Positions 53,899 through 62,873 of a stretch of 64,000 nt of DNA are shown in pieces. Location: positions 186,001 to 250,000 of the forward strand of contig NZ_AOLN01000006.1 of the NCBI RefSeq assembly GCF_000337815.1. Reading direction: 5' to 3'. Each line of letters opens with the position of its first letter. The first letter of the stretch is position 1. Origin of the DNA: Haloferax mucosum ATCC BAA-1512 (GTDB lineage Archaea; Halobacteriota; Halobacteria; Halobacteriales; Haloferacaceae). The notes beneath the pieces were generated by a model. That model saw nothing but the letters and a program-made list of their open reading frames with translations. It did not search any database and was not told the DNA's origin. Made by a program: the position numbers and the translations under genes.

Positions 53899-54981
53899 TC
53901 AGCGAACGAGCGGCATGTTGTAGCTCGTCTCGTTTTCGAGGACGAACTCCCACGTCGCTTCACACTCACACGAAACCTGTTCGAAGACGCTCGGGTCCTG
54001 TCGCAGGTTGAAGTCCTTGACCGCCTTGAACACGAGTTCGTCGCACTCGCCGCAGTTGTGCGCGCCGCGTTCTTGGCCGCCGCCGACGGGGTCGGAGACG
54101 ACGATTGCGTCCACGTCAACCGTGTCGCGGAGCGCGTCGGCGACCGACCAGAGCCACGGTGGGCGGTACCCGCCGTTGAAGAACAGTTCGTCAACCATCG
54201 TGTACCGCTGGACGTTGGTCGGGTTCATCGAGACAGTGTGGCAGTTGTCCACCGCGGCACAGCGACGGATGGAGGATTTCATGTCTTCGAGCGCCTCGGG
54301 TTCCGAGAGGAACGGCGGCTTCATCAGGAGATACGCCTTGACGCCGCCGCCGGCCGCGGCCGCCTCGTCGCAGGCGGCTTCGAAGTCGGCGAAGTCGAAG
54401 TACTTGTTCACGCAGTCGTGGCGGACACGGTCGGTCGCGGTTTCGAGGCCGATGGCAACGTCCGTCTCGATACCGCGGTCGGTGAAGTCTTCGAGTTTCT
54501 CGCGCGTGACGAAGTCCGGGAGCGATTCGACGACCATGCGGTCGCGGTCGGAAAACGTCTCGGCGATTGCATCGCGCGTCTCGGCGGGTACCTCGCGCTC
54601 GTCGAGGAACGACCCGGAGGTGTAGATTTTGATGAGACCGGCCGTCTCGCCGTCGTCCATGTGTTCGGCTTCGTGGTCGAGACAGACCTGAATCTGGTCC
54701 ATTAGCGCCTCGTGAGAGACGGTTCCGCCTTCGACGGATTCGGCGACGTAGCCGCACATCGTACAGCCACCAGCGCGCGCCCAGCGACAGCCACCGGTGT
54801 TGAGGATAATCGTCAGCGAGTCGTAGACGCCGTCGGGCGTGTTGTCCTCGTCGATCCACACCCGCGTCGGTTCGTGAGGGTCGTAGGTCTTCTGTTTTTG
54901 CGAACGGATGTCGCGCATCACCTTGTTGTGCGCGTCCATCCCGCGTCCCCGCTCGTAGACCTCGGGGGTCGGCTTACTCAT
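53899..54981 (-). CDS. Archaeosine biosynthesis radical SAM enzyme RaSEA
   Basis: 360 residues. Radical SAM cysteines in GGCRWARAGGCTMCGY near residues 64-76. Further marks are KIYTSGSFLDEREVP, AIGLETATDRVRHDCVNKYF and PVGGGQERGAHNCGECDELV with extra cysteines. RaSEA completes archaeosine (G+) formation at tRNA position 15 with ArcS. The start at 54981 (MSKPTPEV) is preferred over upstream frames. Confidence 0.9.
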   Translation of the reverse strand: MSKPTPEVYERGRGMDAHNKVMRDIRSQKQKTYDPHEPTRVWIDEDNTPDGVYDSLTIILNTGGCRWARAGGCTMCGYVAESVEGGTVSHEALMDQIQVCLDHEAEHMDDGETAGLIKIYTSGSFLDEREVPAETRDAIAETFSDRDRMVVESLPDFVTREKLEDFTDRGIETDVAIGLETATDRVRHDCVNKYFDFADFEAACDEAAAAGGGVKAYLLMKPPFLSEPEALEDMKSSIRRCAAVDNCHTVSMNPTNVQRYTMVDELFFNGGYRPPWLWSVADALRDTVDVDAIVVSDPVGGGQERGAHNCGECDELVFKAVKDFNLRQDPSVFEQVSCECEATWEFVLENETSYNMPLVR

Positions 54982-55116
54982 TGGAGACTCATATCGGATG
55001 GGTGCGTAAAGCCGCTTCGTCTGTGGTCGCCGACGCATCGAGAAAACGATATCGCCGCCGAGAGAGACCGTGCCGACGCGATAGAGGTTCATATACGCGC
55101 AGTCCGTAGACGGGCT

Positions 55117-56229
55117 ATGGACCGCCGAACACTGCTCTCGCTCGTCGCGGCCGGCGTCACCGGCGTCGCGGGATGTGGGTCGCCGGCGGTCGATACCTCG
55201 ACGCCGAACCCGACCACAGAATCGAATCGGACGAATCGAACCGAAACGCAACTCGCCGAACCGCGCGTCGAGCGGACGCTCACTCTCTGGAATCCGACGT
55301 CGAAGCCGGTGTTTACGACTGCCGTTGGCATCCGCGACGACCGCGACGTATTCTTCGAGAACCGCGACCTCCTCCCCGGAGAACGGGCCAGGACGACGGT
55401 CGCCGTGCCGCTCGGCGACATCAGCGTGCTCGTCGAAACCGATACCGGCGTTCGAGCGCAGACGACGTGGGTCGTCGAGAGCGACCTCGACGGATTGGAA
55501 GTCGTCATCGGACGCGACGAAACCGAGTTCTGGCGCGCGGCGTCGTGCGACTCGCGCGACGGGTGCCCGCTTGCTCTCGGAGGCGGTGTCGAGACCGAAT
55601 CACCGGTCGAACTCCCGCTCGTCGGCGACGGTCTCTCGCGGTGGTACGCACCCGCCGGCGTCGTCGTCGAAAATCCCGGTCCCGAGACGACCGTGCGGCT
55701 CAGTATCGACCTCCGCAACACGACGCTCGTCGACCGCAAATACCGCCTGCCGGGCGAAACACGGCTCTCAGTGCCGGTGACCTACCGGACCGGGAGATAT
55801 CGCGTCGGCGTCGAGACCGACGAGCGAGTCGTCGAGACGGCGTGGTTCGTCCCCGACGAACCGACGAAGTACGTTGACGTGACGAGCGGCACGACCGGGT
55901 GCGGCCCGGCGAACTCGACGCTGACGGTGGCGAACCGCGACGACGGCGCCCACCGACTCTCGCTTCGGGTCGTTTCCGCGACCGAACAGACGGTCCGCTC
56001 CGACGGCGAGACGGGACCGTTCGAGCGAGTGTTCGACCTCGAACCGGGAGAGTCGCGTGAACTTGTCCCCGTGGGAGAATCCGGGCCGTACCGCGTTTCG
56101 GCCAGCCTCGAAACCGGCGCGAGAGTGTCCGGGACGTGGTGGTCGTGTCCGCCGCGCGGTCCCGCGAGCGTCGTCATCGACGCCACGGGGTCGCCCTCGT
56201 TGACCGCGGCTGGCCCGCAACCGGGATAG
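55117..56229 (+). CDS. Tat-exported lipoprotein, unknown function
   Basis: 370 residues. N-terminus MDRRTLLSLVAAGVTGVAGC has the twin arginines and lipobox Ala-Gly-Cys. The mature part has repeated beta-sandwich-like segments (RVERTLTLWNPTSKPVFTTA; YAPAGVVVENPGPETTVRLS; STLTVANRDDGAHRLSLRVV), consistent with tandem Ig-like extracellular modules. A CATATAC box is 27 bases before the ATG, giving a leaderless transcript. Convergent with a membrane gene at 56372. Confidence 0.88.
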   Translation: MDRRTLLSLVAAGVTGVAGCGSPAVDTSTPNPTTESNRTNRTETQLAEPRVERTLTLWNPTSKPVFTTAVGIRDDRDVFFENRDLLPGERARTTVAVPLGDISVLVETDTGVRAQTTWVVESDLDGLEVVIGRDETEFWRAASCDSRDGCPLALGGGVETESPVELPLVGDGLSRWYAPAGVVVENPGPETTVRLSIDLRNTTLVDRKYRLPGETRLSVPVTYRTGRYRVGVETDERVVETAWFVPDEPTKYVDVTSGTTGCGPANSTLTVANRDDGAHRLSLRVVSATEQTVRSDGETGPFERVFDLEPGESRELVPVGESGPYRVSASLETGARVSGTWWSCPPRGPASVVIDATGSPSLTAAGPQPG

Positions 56230-56371
56230 AGACGGCGTTGCCGACGCGCGGTGACGTGGGGGTCCGACAGGCGACTGAACAGTCATTACCGAGGCGTCCG
56301 AAGTCACGGTCGGGCAGGGTTGAACCACGCGCCGCACCGAACCACCCGTCCCGTTTCGAGCGGCGTCCCAG

Positions 56372-56782
56372 TTAACACAACGAGGAGACGTAGGTGTCGA
56401 TAAACGCGACACCGTAACTGACGACGACGAACGACGCGACCATCGCGGTCAGCGTCGAGTCAGTCGGAATCCCGCCGAAGGCGACGAGGAGTAAACAGAG
56501 GAACATCCCGAGCCAACAGAGGGTAAAAAACGAGGTCAAGGCGAACGTCGTCAACCGGCCCGTAGAGCAGTCGGCGATGCCGAAGGGCACAGAGACGACG
56601 AAAGCGACGCCAACTGCGGCCGTCGTGAGCGTGACGGGGAGACCGTGCCACCCAGTCGGTTCGAATACGGGTGCGAGACCGAACCAACAGAGAACGACCA
56701 ACAGCACGAACGCTTGTAGGTAGTTGCCGACGTCGCCGACGACCGAAACGATGGCTTCGACGACGGTATCCGGCTCGTCCAT
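56372..56782 (-). CDS. Membrane protein of unknown function
   Basis: 136 residues with four membrane helices (YLQAFVLLVVLCWFGLAPVF; LTTAAVGVAFVVSVPFGI; FALTSFFTLCWLGMFLCLLL; TAMVASFVVVSYGVAFID). ATG 56782 is 27 bases after a TTATTATGA element, so it is likely leaderless. No domain recognised. Confidence 0.82.
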   Translation of the reverse strand: MDEPDTVVEAIVSVVGDVGNYLQAFVLLVVLCWFGLAPVFEPTGWHGLPVTLTTAAVGVAFVVSVPFGIADCSTGRLTTFALTSFFTLCWLGMFLCLLLVAFGGIPTDSTLTAMVASFVVVSYGVAFIDTYVSSLC

Positions 56783-56842
56783 CCCGCATTCCAATTTTTT
56801 CTGTCATAATAAGGTTGTATTTCACAGCCGACGATCGACGTG

Positions 56843-57538
56843 TTACGACGACTCCCGAGTGAGCCAGTTCGGGAGTGTCGCGGCGACGAGTCCGCCGAAG
56901 CCGCCGGCTCCGATGCTCAAGAAAATTGCAGTGAACGTCCCCCACAACGGGATGCCAATCGAGTCGTCGTCGAGCTGTTGCGGCGGAATCCCGGTCGCGC
57001 CGATTCGCACGATTCCGTCGTGGTTCGGCGGCACGTCGCCGAGACCGACGCGGACGACGAGTGAGGCGACGAGCATCGCGGCGGCGAAGCCAGCCGCGAC
57101 CGTCGAACCCGCGACGAATCCTTCGAGCGACTGCTGGACGCGACCGACGAAGCGGGCCGCGAGCAGGCCCGCGAGTGCGAGACAGACCGGGGGGAGCGCC
57201 CCGAGCCACCACCACGAGTCGTCCGGGCCGTCGAGAACCGTCACGAGATTTCGAGAGAGGGTCAACGTGCCTCCACCAGTCGTCTCGACGAGTTGGACCG
57301 GAACGCCCACCGCGCCGACGAAGGTCCACACGGGGAGGACGAGCGCTGACGGACGCTTGCCACCCGTGAGTCCGGTTTTGGCGGTGAGTCCCGGAAACGA
57401 CCCGTCGAGCGCGACGGCGAGCCAGAGCGCCACGGCGGCGACACCGACGACAAACGCTCCGACGCCCGCGACGAACCCGGCGAGTAGAAGCGGCCGGAGG
57501 TCGGTCCTGAGCGGCCGTCGCTTTCGTGGACTGGACAT
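56843..57538 (-). CDS. Membrane protein of unknown function
   Basis: 231 residues from ATG 57538 (MSSPRKRRPL). Four to five hydrophobic helices, an extracellular-looking loop with two glycine/threonine stretches (QLVETTGGGTLTLSRN), and a large last segment. An ATATTTTAC box is 27 bases upstream. The next gene upstream on the same strand ends 48 bases before. No domain recognised. Confidence 0.82.
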   Translation of the reverse strand: MSSPRKRRPLRTDLRPLLLAGFVAGVGAFVVGVAAVALWLAVALDGSFPGLTAKTGLTGGKRPSALVLPVWTFVGAVGVPVQLVETTGGGTLTLSRNLVTVLDGPDDSWWWLGALPPVCLALAGLLAARFVGRVQQSLEGFVAGSTVAAGFAAAMLVASLVVRVGLGDVPPNHDGIVRIGATGIPPQQLDDDSIGIPLWGTFTAIFLSIGAGGFGGLVAATLPNWLTRESS

Positions 57539-57586
57539 AGCCGTCAATTCGCCCGAAGTGTAAAATATCTTGATAGTGTGGCGCAG

Positions 57587-57925
57587 TCAGACGACGAACC
57601 GGAGAACCCAGAGCGCGCCCATGCCGACGGCAATCGTGACGAAGACGCGTTCTGTGTACCACGCCGCGAGCGCGGCGAGGACGCCAGCTACGAGTCGGTC
57701 GTTACCGAGCGAGAGCGAGAGGTCGCCCGTGGGTGCGACGAGCGCCGGAAAGACGAGCGCCGCGAACACCGCGGCCGGAACGTATTCGAGTGCCGATTTT
57801 ATCCGGGGTGGAACCGTGTCGATGCGGCCGAAGAGGTAGACGAAAGAGCCTCTGATGGCGAACGTGAGCGCGCCCGCGAGGACGATGACACCCCAGACGG
57901 TGACCGGGTCGTAGCTCGTCGTCAT
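57587..57925 (-). CDS. azlD: AzlD-family branched-chain amino acid exporter subunit
   Basis: 112 residues, four membrane segments: WGVIVLAGALTFAIRGSFVY, RIKSALEYVPAAVFAALVFP and LVAGVLAALAAWYTERVFVT match AzlD. It pairs with the large AzlC subunit. The ATG at 57925 directly follows the azlC stop. Confidence 0.93.
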   Translation of the reverse strand: MTTSYDPVTVWGVIVLAGALTFAIRGSFVYLFGRIDTVPPRIKSALEYVPAAVFAALVFPALVAPTGDLSLSLGNDRLVAGVLAALAAWYTERVFVTIAVGMGALWVLRFVV

Positions 57926-58621
57926 CTACACGTCACCTCCGAACGAGGAGACCGCGAGTCCGGCGACGACGCCGACGACGGCGGCGACGATGATGTCGAG
58001 GTGGAACGGAATTCCGGCGACGACGACCGCGACTGCGACCACGCCCCCGGTGACGCCCGAGGCCGCGGATGCCCGGTCTTTCAGCGCGGGGACGAGAAGC
58101 GCCAGAAACACCAACGGCGCGGCGAATTCGAGACCCCACGCGGGCGGGAGTCCCGTCCCGAGAAGCGCGCCGGCGACGGTTGCGAACTGCCAGACGACCC
58201 ACAACGAGACGGCGACGCCGAAGTAGTACGCGAAGCGGTCGGTGTCGCCGTCGCGGCCGTAGCGGGCGATAGAAAGCGCGTACGCTTGGTCGGTGAGGAG
58301 ATACGACGAGAGCGCTTTCGTGCGCGCGGCGAAGTTCCGGAAATACGGCGCGATAGAGGCCGAGTACATCAACATCCGGAGGTTCACGACGACGGCGGTG
58401 CCGACGACGATAGCGAGCGGCGCGTCGGCACCGAGGAGTTCTATCATCGCCAGTTGCGAGGCACCCGCGAAGACGACACTAGAGAACCCAATCGCGTGGA
58501 ATATCGAAAGCCCCTGTTCGACGGCGGCGACACCTGCGACGAGACCGAAGGGAGCGATGCCGAGGTGGAGCGGCGCGGCATCCCGAACACCATCGAGAAA
58601 ATCCGAAGGGACTGTTGGCAT
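57926..58621 (-). CDS. azlC: AzlC-family branched-chain amino acid exporter subunit
   Basis: 231 residues with about six membrane segments and the AzlC marks APFGLVAGVAAVEQGLSIFH, VVFAGASQLAMIELLG, and NLRMLMYSASIAPYF. With AzlD it exports branched-chain amino acids or analogues. The start at 58621 gives MPTVPSDFLDGVRDAAPLHL. Confidence 0.95.
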   Translation of the reverse strand: MPTVPSDFLDGVRDAAPLHLGIAPFGLVAGVAAVEQGLSIFHAIGFSSVVFAGASQLAMIELLGADAPLAIVVGTAVVVNLRMLMYSASIAPYFRNFAARTKALSSYLLTDQAYALSIARYGRDGDTDRFAYYFGVAVSLWVVWQFATVAGALLGTGLPPAWGLEFAAPLVFLALLVPALKDRASAASGVTGGVVAVAVVVAGIPFHLDIIVAAVVGVVAGLAVSSFGGDV

Positions 58622-58689
58622 CTATCGCATACAGGCGGTCACACCCGAAATAGCCATCTATCTGCGAGTCGGTTGCCGGAACCGGGCGA

Positions 58690-59058
58690 CTAGTCGGTAC
58701 TGACAACGGCGACTTCGCGGATTTCGAGTGCGGTCTCGAACTCCTCGCGGCGGTTCAGTTCCACGCCGACGTGTCGGAGGTGTTCGGCGTGTGCTCGACG
58801 GACGGCATCGACCTCGCGGTGAGACAGGCCGAGCGCGACACCTTTGGTATCCCAGTGGCCGAGCGGAACGAAATACACCGCCGTTCCGGCGTCTCTGTGG
58901 ATGCATTCGAACGCCCGCGCATACTCGTCGGTGCGGGCGTCGAGAAACACCTGTACGCTGCCGAGCAGTATCGGAAGCGTCGAAGCGGAAACCCCCGACT
59001 TCGCGGCCGCAACCATGACGGCGATGTCCGCAACCGCGACGCGCGCCGGAGAGTCCAT
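58690..59058 (-). CDS. Conserved haloarchaeal protein, unknown function
   Basis: 122 residues, MDSPARVAVADIAVMVAAAK, then SVQVFLDARTDEYARAFECI and HWDTKGVALGLSHREVDAVR, mixed alpha/beta. No domain recognised. The ATG at 59058 is preferred; the frame upstream is Arg-rich and not coding-like. It lies on the strand of azlCD, about 70 bases upstream. Confidence 0.75.
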   Translation of the reverse strand: MDSPARVAVADIAVMVAAAKSGVSASTLPILLGSVQVFLDARTDEYARAFECIHRDAGTAVYFVPLGHWDTKGVALGLSHREVDAVRRAHAEHLRHVGVELNRREEFETALEIREVAVVSTD

Positions 59059-59548
59059 AGCCGCGTCGGGTGCGAACCGGTCGCTGAGGCGTTCGTGGTT
59101 ACGGTGCCGGTCGCGGTCGGTCCCCACGGTTACCCACCCGAACGTATCGCGTTTCGGTCGCCTCGTCTGTCGAGACCGCGGCGTAGCGAACCGGTATCGT
59201 CCAGCCAGCGAACCGTCTGCTTCCCCACCTCTCGACACGTCACGAAACAACGCGGTTCGAGAGCCATAGGATACCTCGTCGGCCACGAAACAAAAAGGTA
59301 CGTCGGCGGCGCGGTGAACGCGACTCGATTGTGGCCGAAATGACACACCAGTATTGCAAAATACACACACTCACAAGGTCGAATTGGAGTTATACTACCA
59401 TACTTTTATATTATTTTTATTTGTATATTATATAGATATATTTCAGGACTCGCAACTCGAACTGGCTCAAAGCCAACATAATCGACACGTATCTGTCACC
59501 CTCGACGGGTAGAAATAGCGCCGCGTTTTCGAGCCACGCGGTGTCTCG
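59059..59548. other. Long intergenic region, AT-rich in its second half
   Basis: About 490 bases with no convincing gene. The part 59380-59450 is strongly AT-rich (TTTTATATTATTTTTATTTG then TATTATATAGATATATTTC), far from the average of the window. It may hold promoters or be a scar of a past insertion. The rest resembles non-coding spacer. Confidence 0.5.
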
Positions 59549-59863
59549 TTACCGCGACTGATTTCGAATCTCGATGAGTCCAGCCGAATCGACGGTGACG
59601 ACGAGCGCACCGTACGAAAATTCGAGTGTCGCACCTGACAGCGACGGCGCTCTGGGAGATGAATCCCCGAATAGCGTATTGAGCGCGTCGATATCGGTGT
59701 ACGAGGTCAACGAAGGGAGCGAAGACGGGTCGCAGTTCGCGTGCTCACTCGCCGCCGAAACGATGGCCTCCGAGACAGATTTCGTGGAGTCGCAGTCGTA
59801 CCAAACTCGCGTCCGTTCTCGTTCGTCTTTTTGATGTGCGATAGCAGTGGTGATAGTTGACAC
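59549..59863 (-). CDS. HalOD1 output-domain protein (candidate DdfA)
   Basis: 104 residues from a GTG start. The region DSTKSVSEAIVSAASEHANC, then SYTDIDALNTLF and GATLEFSYGALVVTVDSAG, is the HalOD1 fold, a haloarchaea-specific signalling output domain. The gene lies directly beside the SMC-related and rdfA genes. In H. volcanii the disk-determining factor DdfA is, from memory, encoded beside rdfA; whether this is its orthologue is inference. A TATA-like GTAATATAAC is about 35-45 bases upstream. Confidence 0.82.
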   Translation of the reverse strand: MSTITTAIAHQKDERERTRVWYDCDSTKSVSEAIVSAASEHANCDPSSLPSLTSYTDIDALNTLFGDSSPRAPSLSGATLEFSYGALVVTVDSAGLIEIRNQSR

Positions 59864-60245
59864 CCCCGAGTGTCGTTCAATCGAAATGAATACGCGAAGT
59901 GTTATATTACTTGCGTACTGTCGGTATGTGCCCGTAGTAGTGCATATTTAGGGCAAGGCTATTCGCGGCGAGACGCCGCAACCACGCATCGTGACCGACG
60001 GCAGAGACCAATAAAACCGTGACGGCCGAACCAACCAATTTCGGCGTTCGGTAACGAAGACGGAAGAGTGTTGAAATCGGGTCGGATGCGGACGCGACCG
60101 TAGAAGAAGTCGCTGGAAGGGAGAGCAGAAGAGAGATGGTGAGAAGGCACCGGAAAGCAGTAGTGGAGAAGACGGAGCAGAGACAGATAGAGTGGAGAAC
60201 GGCCAGAATAAAAATACAGACAGGAACGGGAGCGTTACGCGTGAC
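59864..60245. other. Intergenic region with purine-rich tract, 3' of the SMC-related gene
   Basis: About 380 bases. It holds the HalOD1 gene promoter, a hairpin GCGGCG-AGA-CGCCGC (near 59966-59980) and a G/A-rich stretch (60090-60235). Read on the minus strand this is C/T-rich just downstream of the SMC-related gene and likely includes its termination zone. No coding frame is convincing. Confidence 0.5.
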
Positions 60246-62204
60246 CTACGCGGCCGAGGTGACGCCGTCACCCCACGTGACGCGGTCGTAGTCCGAATCG
60301 AGCGCTTGGGCGTCTTCGGGCAGGAGCGCGGCGACGAGGAACGCCGGGTACTGTTCGAAGTGTTCGACTAGCGCGGCGATGCGCTCGGAGTCGATCGCTT
60401 CGAGCGAATCGAGGAGCATGAACGGCACGTCTTCGTACACCTCGTGGACGAGATAGCCCGCGAGGGCGAACACGAGACCGATAACCTCGCGTTCGCTCTC
60501 GCTCAGGTGGTCGATAGAATCTTCATAGACCGCGCCCGAGTCGGACTCTCTGACGATGTGCAGTTCGAACTGCGTCTGAAGCACCTTTCTGCGGCCCTCA
60601 CGGACGCGGCGTTCGACTCGCTCTAACCAAACGCGTTCGATGTTGTCGTAGCCGAGGAGGCCGAGCACCGTCTCCATCTCGTCGTTGAACGCCTCGACGG
60701 CCGACTCGGTGAGCGTCTGAATGCGGGTTCGCGCGTCTTCGAGGTCGGCGGTCAGTCGCTCGTGTTCGTCTTCGAGCGACGACCGCGTATCGAATTTCGA
60801 ATCGAGCGCTTCGAGGTCGTCGTGGACCGCCGCGAGGTCGTCTCGCGCACGGTCGAGCGAGAATTCGACTTCGTTCAGTTCTTTGTGGAGTTCGATGAGG
60901 TCACCGTCTGCCTGCCCGCGAAGGTCGGACGCGTCGGCTTCCAGTTCCTCCACGCGCTCGACGAGTTCTTCGCGCTGTTCGGTCAGCGACGCGATTTGGT
61001 CGGTTCGGCGGTCGAGTTCGTCTTCGAGACGGCCGAGTTTCTGACGCGTCTGTTGGCGCTCGCGCTGTGATTTCTCGGCCGTCCGAAGGTCGCTTTCGAG
61101 GTCGTCGAGTTCGCGGCGGAGCGCCGAGCGCTGTTCGCGCTGGTCGTCCCTGACAGAACGGAGTCGGTCCGTCGTCTGACGAATCTGGTCGCGTTCGACC
61201 TCGGTTCCGCACGTCCAGCAGGTTATCATCTCCGACGAGAGCAGTTGGTCGGTGACCGCTCCGCCGTCGTCGGCGGTGAGCGTGTCCTCGACGAGGTCTG
61301 CCTTGCCGTCGAGCACGTCTTCGGTGTACTGGATGACCGTCTGAAGCTCCGAAACCGTCGTGTTCAACGACTCTATCTGCGTTCGAATCTGGTCGATGCG
61401 GGCCGTCACGTCCTCGTGGTCAATGTCCGCCGCGTCGAACGAGTCGAGTTCGGATTCGAGTTCCGAGCGTTCCTGCCGGAGCGATTCGACGCTGTCGCGC
61501 TCGCTCTGTAAGCGGAATCGAACGGTTTCGAGCTCCGAGCGCGCCGACTGGAGGTCCGAAAGCACCTCGTCCAGCTCGGCTTGGTTCTCGCGTTGTGCCT
61601 CGACAGTCTGGTCTTCTTCCTCGATACGCGTCGCAAGTTGATCGCGCTCGGCTTCGAGGTCCTCGATTTTTGATTCGAGGGATGCTTGCTTCGTTTCGAG
61701 CGACTGCCGCTCGGATTCGAGCGATTCGAGCGACTCCAACTGGCTTTCGACCTGCTTGCGTTCGGTCTGTAACTGCTCGATTTCGGTCTCGATGGCGTCG
61801 GTATCGACCGGTGCCATGATGACATCGTGCAGGTCCCGTTTTGCGATAACTGCTCGGCGAGCCTCGTTCGACCCGAGGAGAAACGCGAACAGGTCTGCGG
61901 TCGTCGTATCCTGCAGATACGGCGTTCCGTTGACACTCACTCGCCCGTGTTCTCGCTTGAGAATCCGCGTGAATGACCGACCGTCGAGTTCGAGTTCGAC
62001 CGAGCCTTCGTCCGCGTCGCCTTTGAGACTTACCGCGTCGCTTCCGCACGCACCCATGAGTGCGCGCAAAAAGGACGTGCGGTTCGTCGCGTTTCGTCCG
62101 GTGAGGACGGTTACCCCCGGTGAGAGAGTGACAGTGCGCTCGTCGATTCCCCCAAGGTTGTTGATTCGAACGGTTGCTTCCTCGTGTGCCTCTGAGTGGT
62201 TCAT
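60246..62204 (-). CDS. Archaea-specific SMC-related protein with zinc-hook motif and degenerate Walker motifs
   Basis: 652 residues: N-terminal ATPase half, two long coiled-coil arms, a CxxC hook in the middle (C329-W-T-C332, as in Rad50), and a C-terminal half with signature LSESEREVIGLVFALAG and FMLLDSLEAID. Walker A is GRNATNRTS at residues 36-44, with Arg in place of the invariant Lys, and the Walker B Asp is followed by Ser rather than Glu. The family is known from haloarchaea and H. volcanii cell-shape genetics (Sph3, from memory). It is encoded 27 bases downstream of rdfA and is probably co-transcribed. Confidence 0.92.
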   Translation of the reverse strand: MNHSEAHEEATVRINNLGGIDERTVTLSPGVTVLTGRNATNRTSFLRALMGACGSDAVSLKGDADEGSVELELDGRSFTRILKREHGRVSVNGTPYLQDTTTADLFAFLLGSNEARRAVIAKRDLHDVIMAPVDTDAIETEIEQLQTERKQVESQLESLESLESERQSLETKQASLESKIEDLEAERDQLATRIEEEDQTVEAQRENQAELDEVLSDLQSARSELETVRFRLQSERDSVESLRQERSELESELDSFDAADIDHEDVTARIDQIRTQIESLNTTVSELQTVIQYTEDVLDGKADLVEDTLTADDGGAVTDQLLSSEMITCWTCGTEVERDQIRQTTDRLRSVRDDQREQRSALRRELDDLESDLRTAEKSQRERQQTRQKLGRLEDELDRRTDQIASLTEQREELVERVEELEADASDLRGQADGDLIELHKELNEVEFSLDRARDDLAAVHDDLEALDSKFDTRSSLEDEHERLTADLEDARTRIQTLTESAVEAFNDEMETVLGLLGYDNIERVWLERVERRVREGRRKVLQTQFELHIVRESDSGAVYEDSIDHLSESEREVIGLVFALAGYLVHEVYEDVPFMLLDSLEAIDSERIAALVEHFEQYPAFLVAALLPEDAQALDSDYDRVTWGDGVTSAA

Positions 62205-62231
62205 GTGAAGAGAGATTGTACCCGACGTGTG

Positions 62232-62873
62232 CTACCCGTCATCCTCGTGTTCGCAGTTGCAGTGCCCGGAAGAGAGGAGCGCCGTCGGTGTCAGTCGTGT
62301 TTCGCAGTCTGTACAGGTGACGCGGATGTCAACATCGACTTCGTACTCACCGATGGCGACCGCTTGCGCCTTGACGAGCCGGTCGATAACGTCGATGGTC
62401 ACCGTCCGGAGCCGCGACCGGAGTTTTCGAATCGTGTTTAGCCCGGATTCGGCCGCGGGTTCGTCGTCGTCAGTGTCACGTTCGACGTTCCGATGTCGCT
62501 TGAGGTAGTTGTACACCGACTGGTAGGAGATGATGTCCGCCTCCAGTTGGTCGATATCAACTCCCTTCTCTCGGAGCGTGTTCCGCGCCTCGGTGCGACT
62601 CCCGGCGGTCACGTCGTCACTCGTTAAGAGCCGATAGAAGTTATCGACTTCACCGTCGAGGACGTGCGCGCCCGCCTCGTCGAGCGCGGCCCGGATGAGT
62701 CGTCTGTTGACGTCTCCTTCGAGTTCGCGGAGGCTCCGCTGTTCTCGACCCTCGCCGAGCCATGCAGCGACGATGTCGTCACCGAGACCGGAGATTCCGT
62801 ACCGGTCTGCGATTCGTTCTATTTTTGGGCCCCGACCGCCGCGGCGGGAAACCTTGGTTCCTGTCTTGCGCAT
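62232..62873 (-). CDS. rdfA: Rod-determining factor RdfA
   Basis: 213 residues. Starts MRKTGTKVSRRGGRGPKIER and continues IADRYGISGLGDDIVAAWLG, the RdfA N-terminal block; a helical centre contains LREKGVDIDQLEADIISYQS; the C-terminus has zinc-like cysteines (TCTDCETRL, CNCEHEDDG). RdfA is required for the rod morphology of H. volcanii. It lies directly upstream of the SMC-related gene, and the HalOD1 gene follows. Promoter AATATTTACAG is about 35-45 bases upstream on the minus strand. Confidence 0.9.
   Translation of the reverse strand: MRKTGTKVSRRGGRGPKIERIADRYGISGLGDDIVAAWLGEGREQRSLRELEGDVNRRLIRAALDEAGAHVLDGEVDNFYRLLTSDDVTAGSRTEARNTLREKGVDIDQLEADIISYQSVYNYLKRHRNVERDTDDDEPAAESGLNTIRKLRSRLRTVTIDVIDRLVKAQAVAIGEYEVDVDIRVTCTDCETRLTPTALLSSGHCNCEHEDDG

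Noticed and set aside
59130-59366. Minus-strand frame MYFAILVCHFGHNRVAFT and others upstream of 58690-59058
   Set aside because: Cys/Arg-rich, no coding bias, and it lies over promoter-like sequence.
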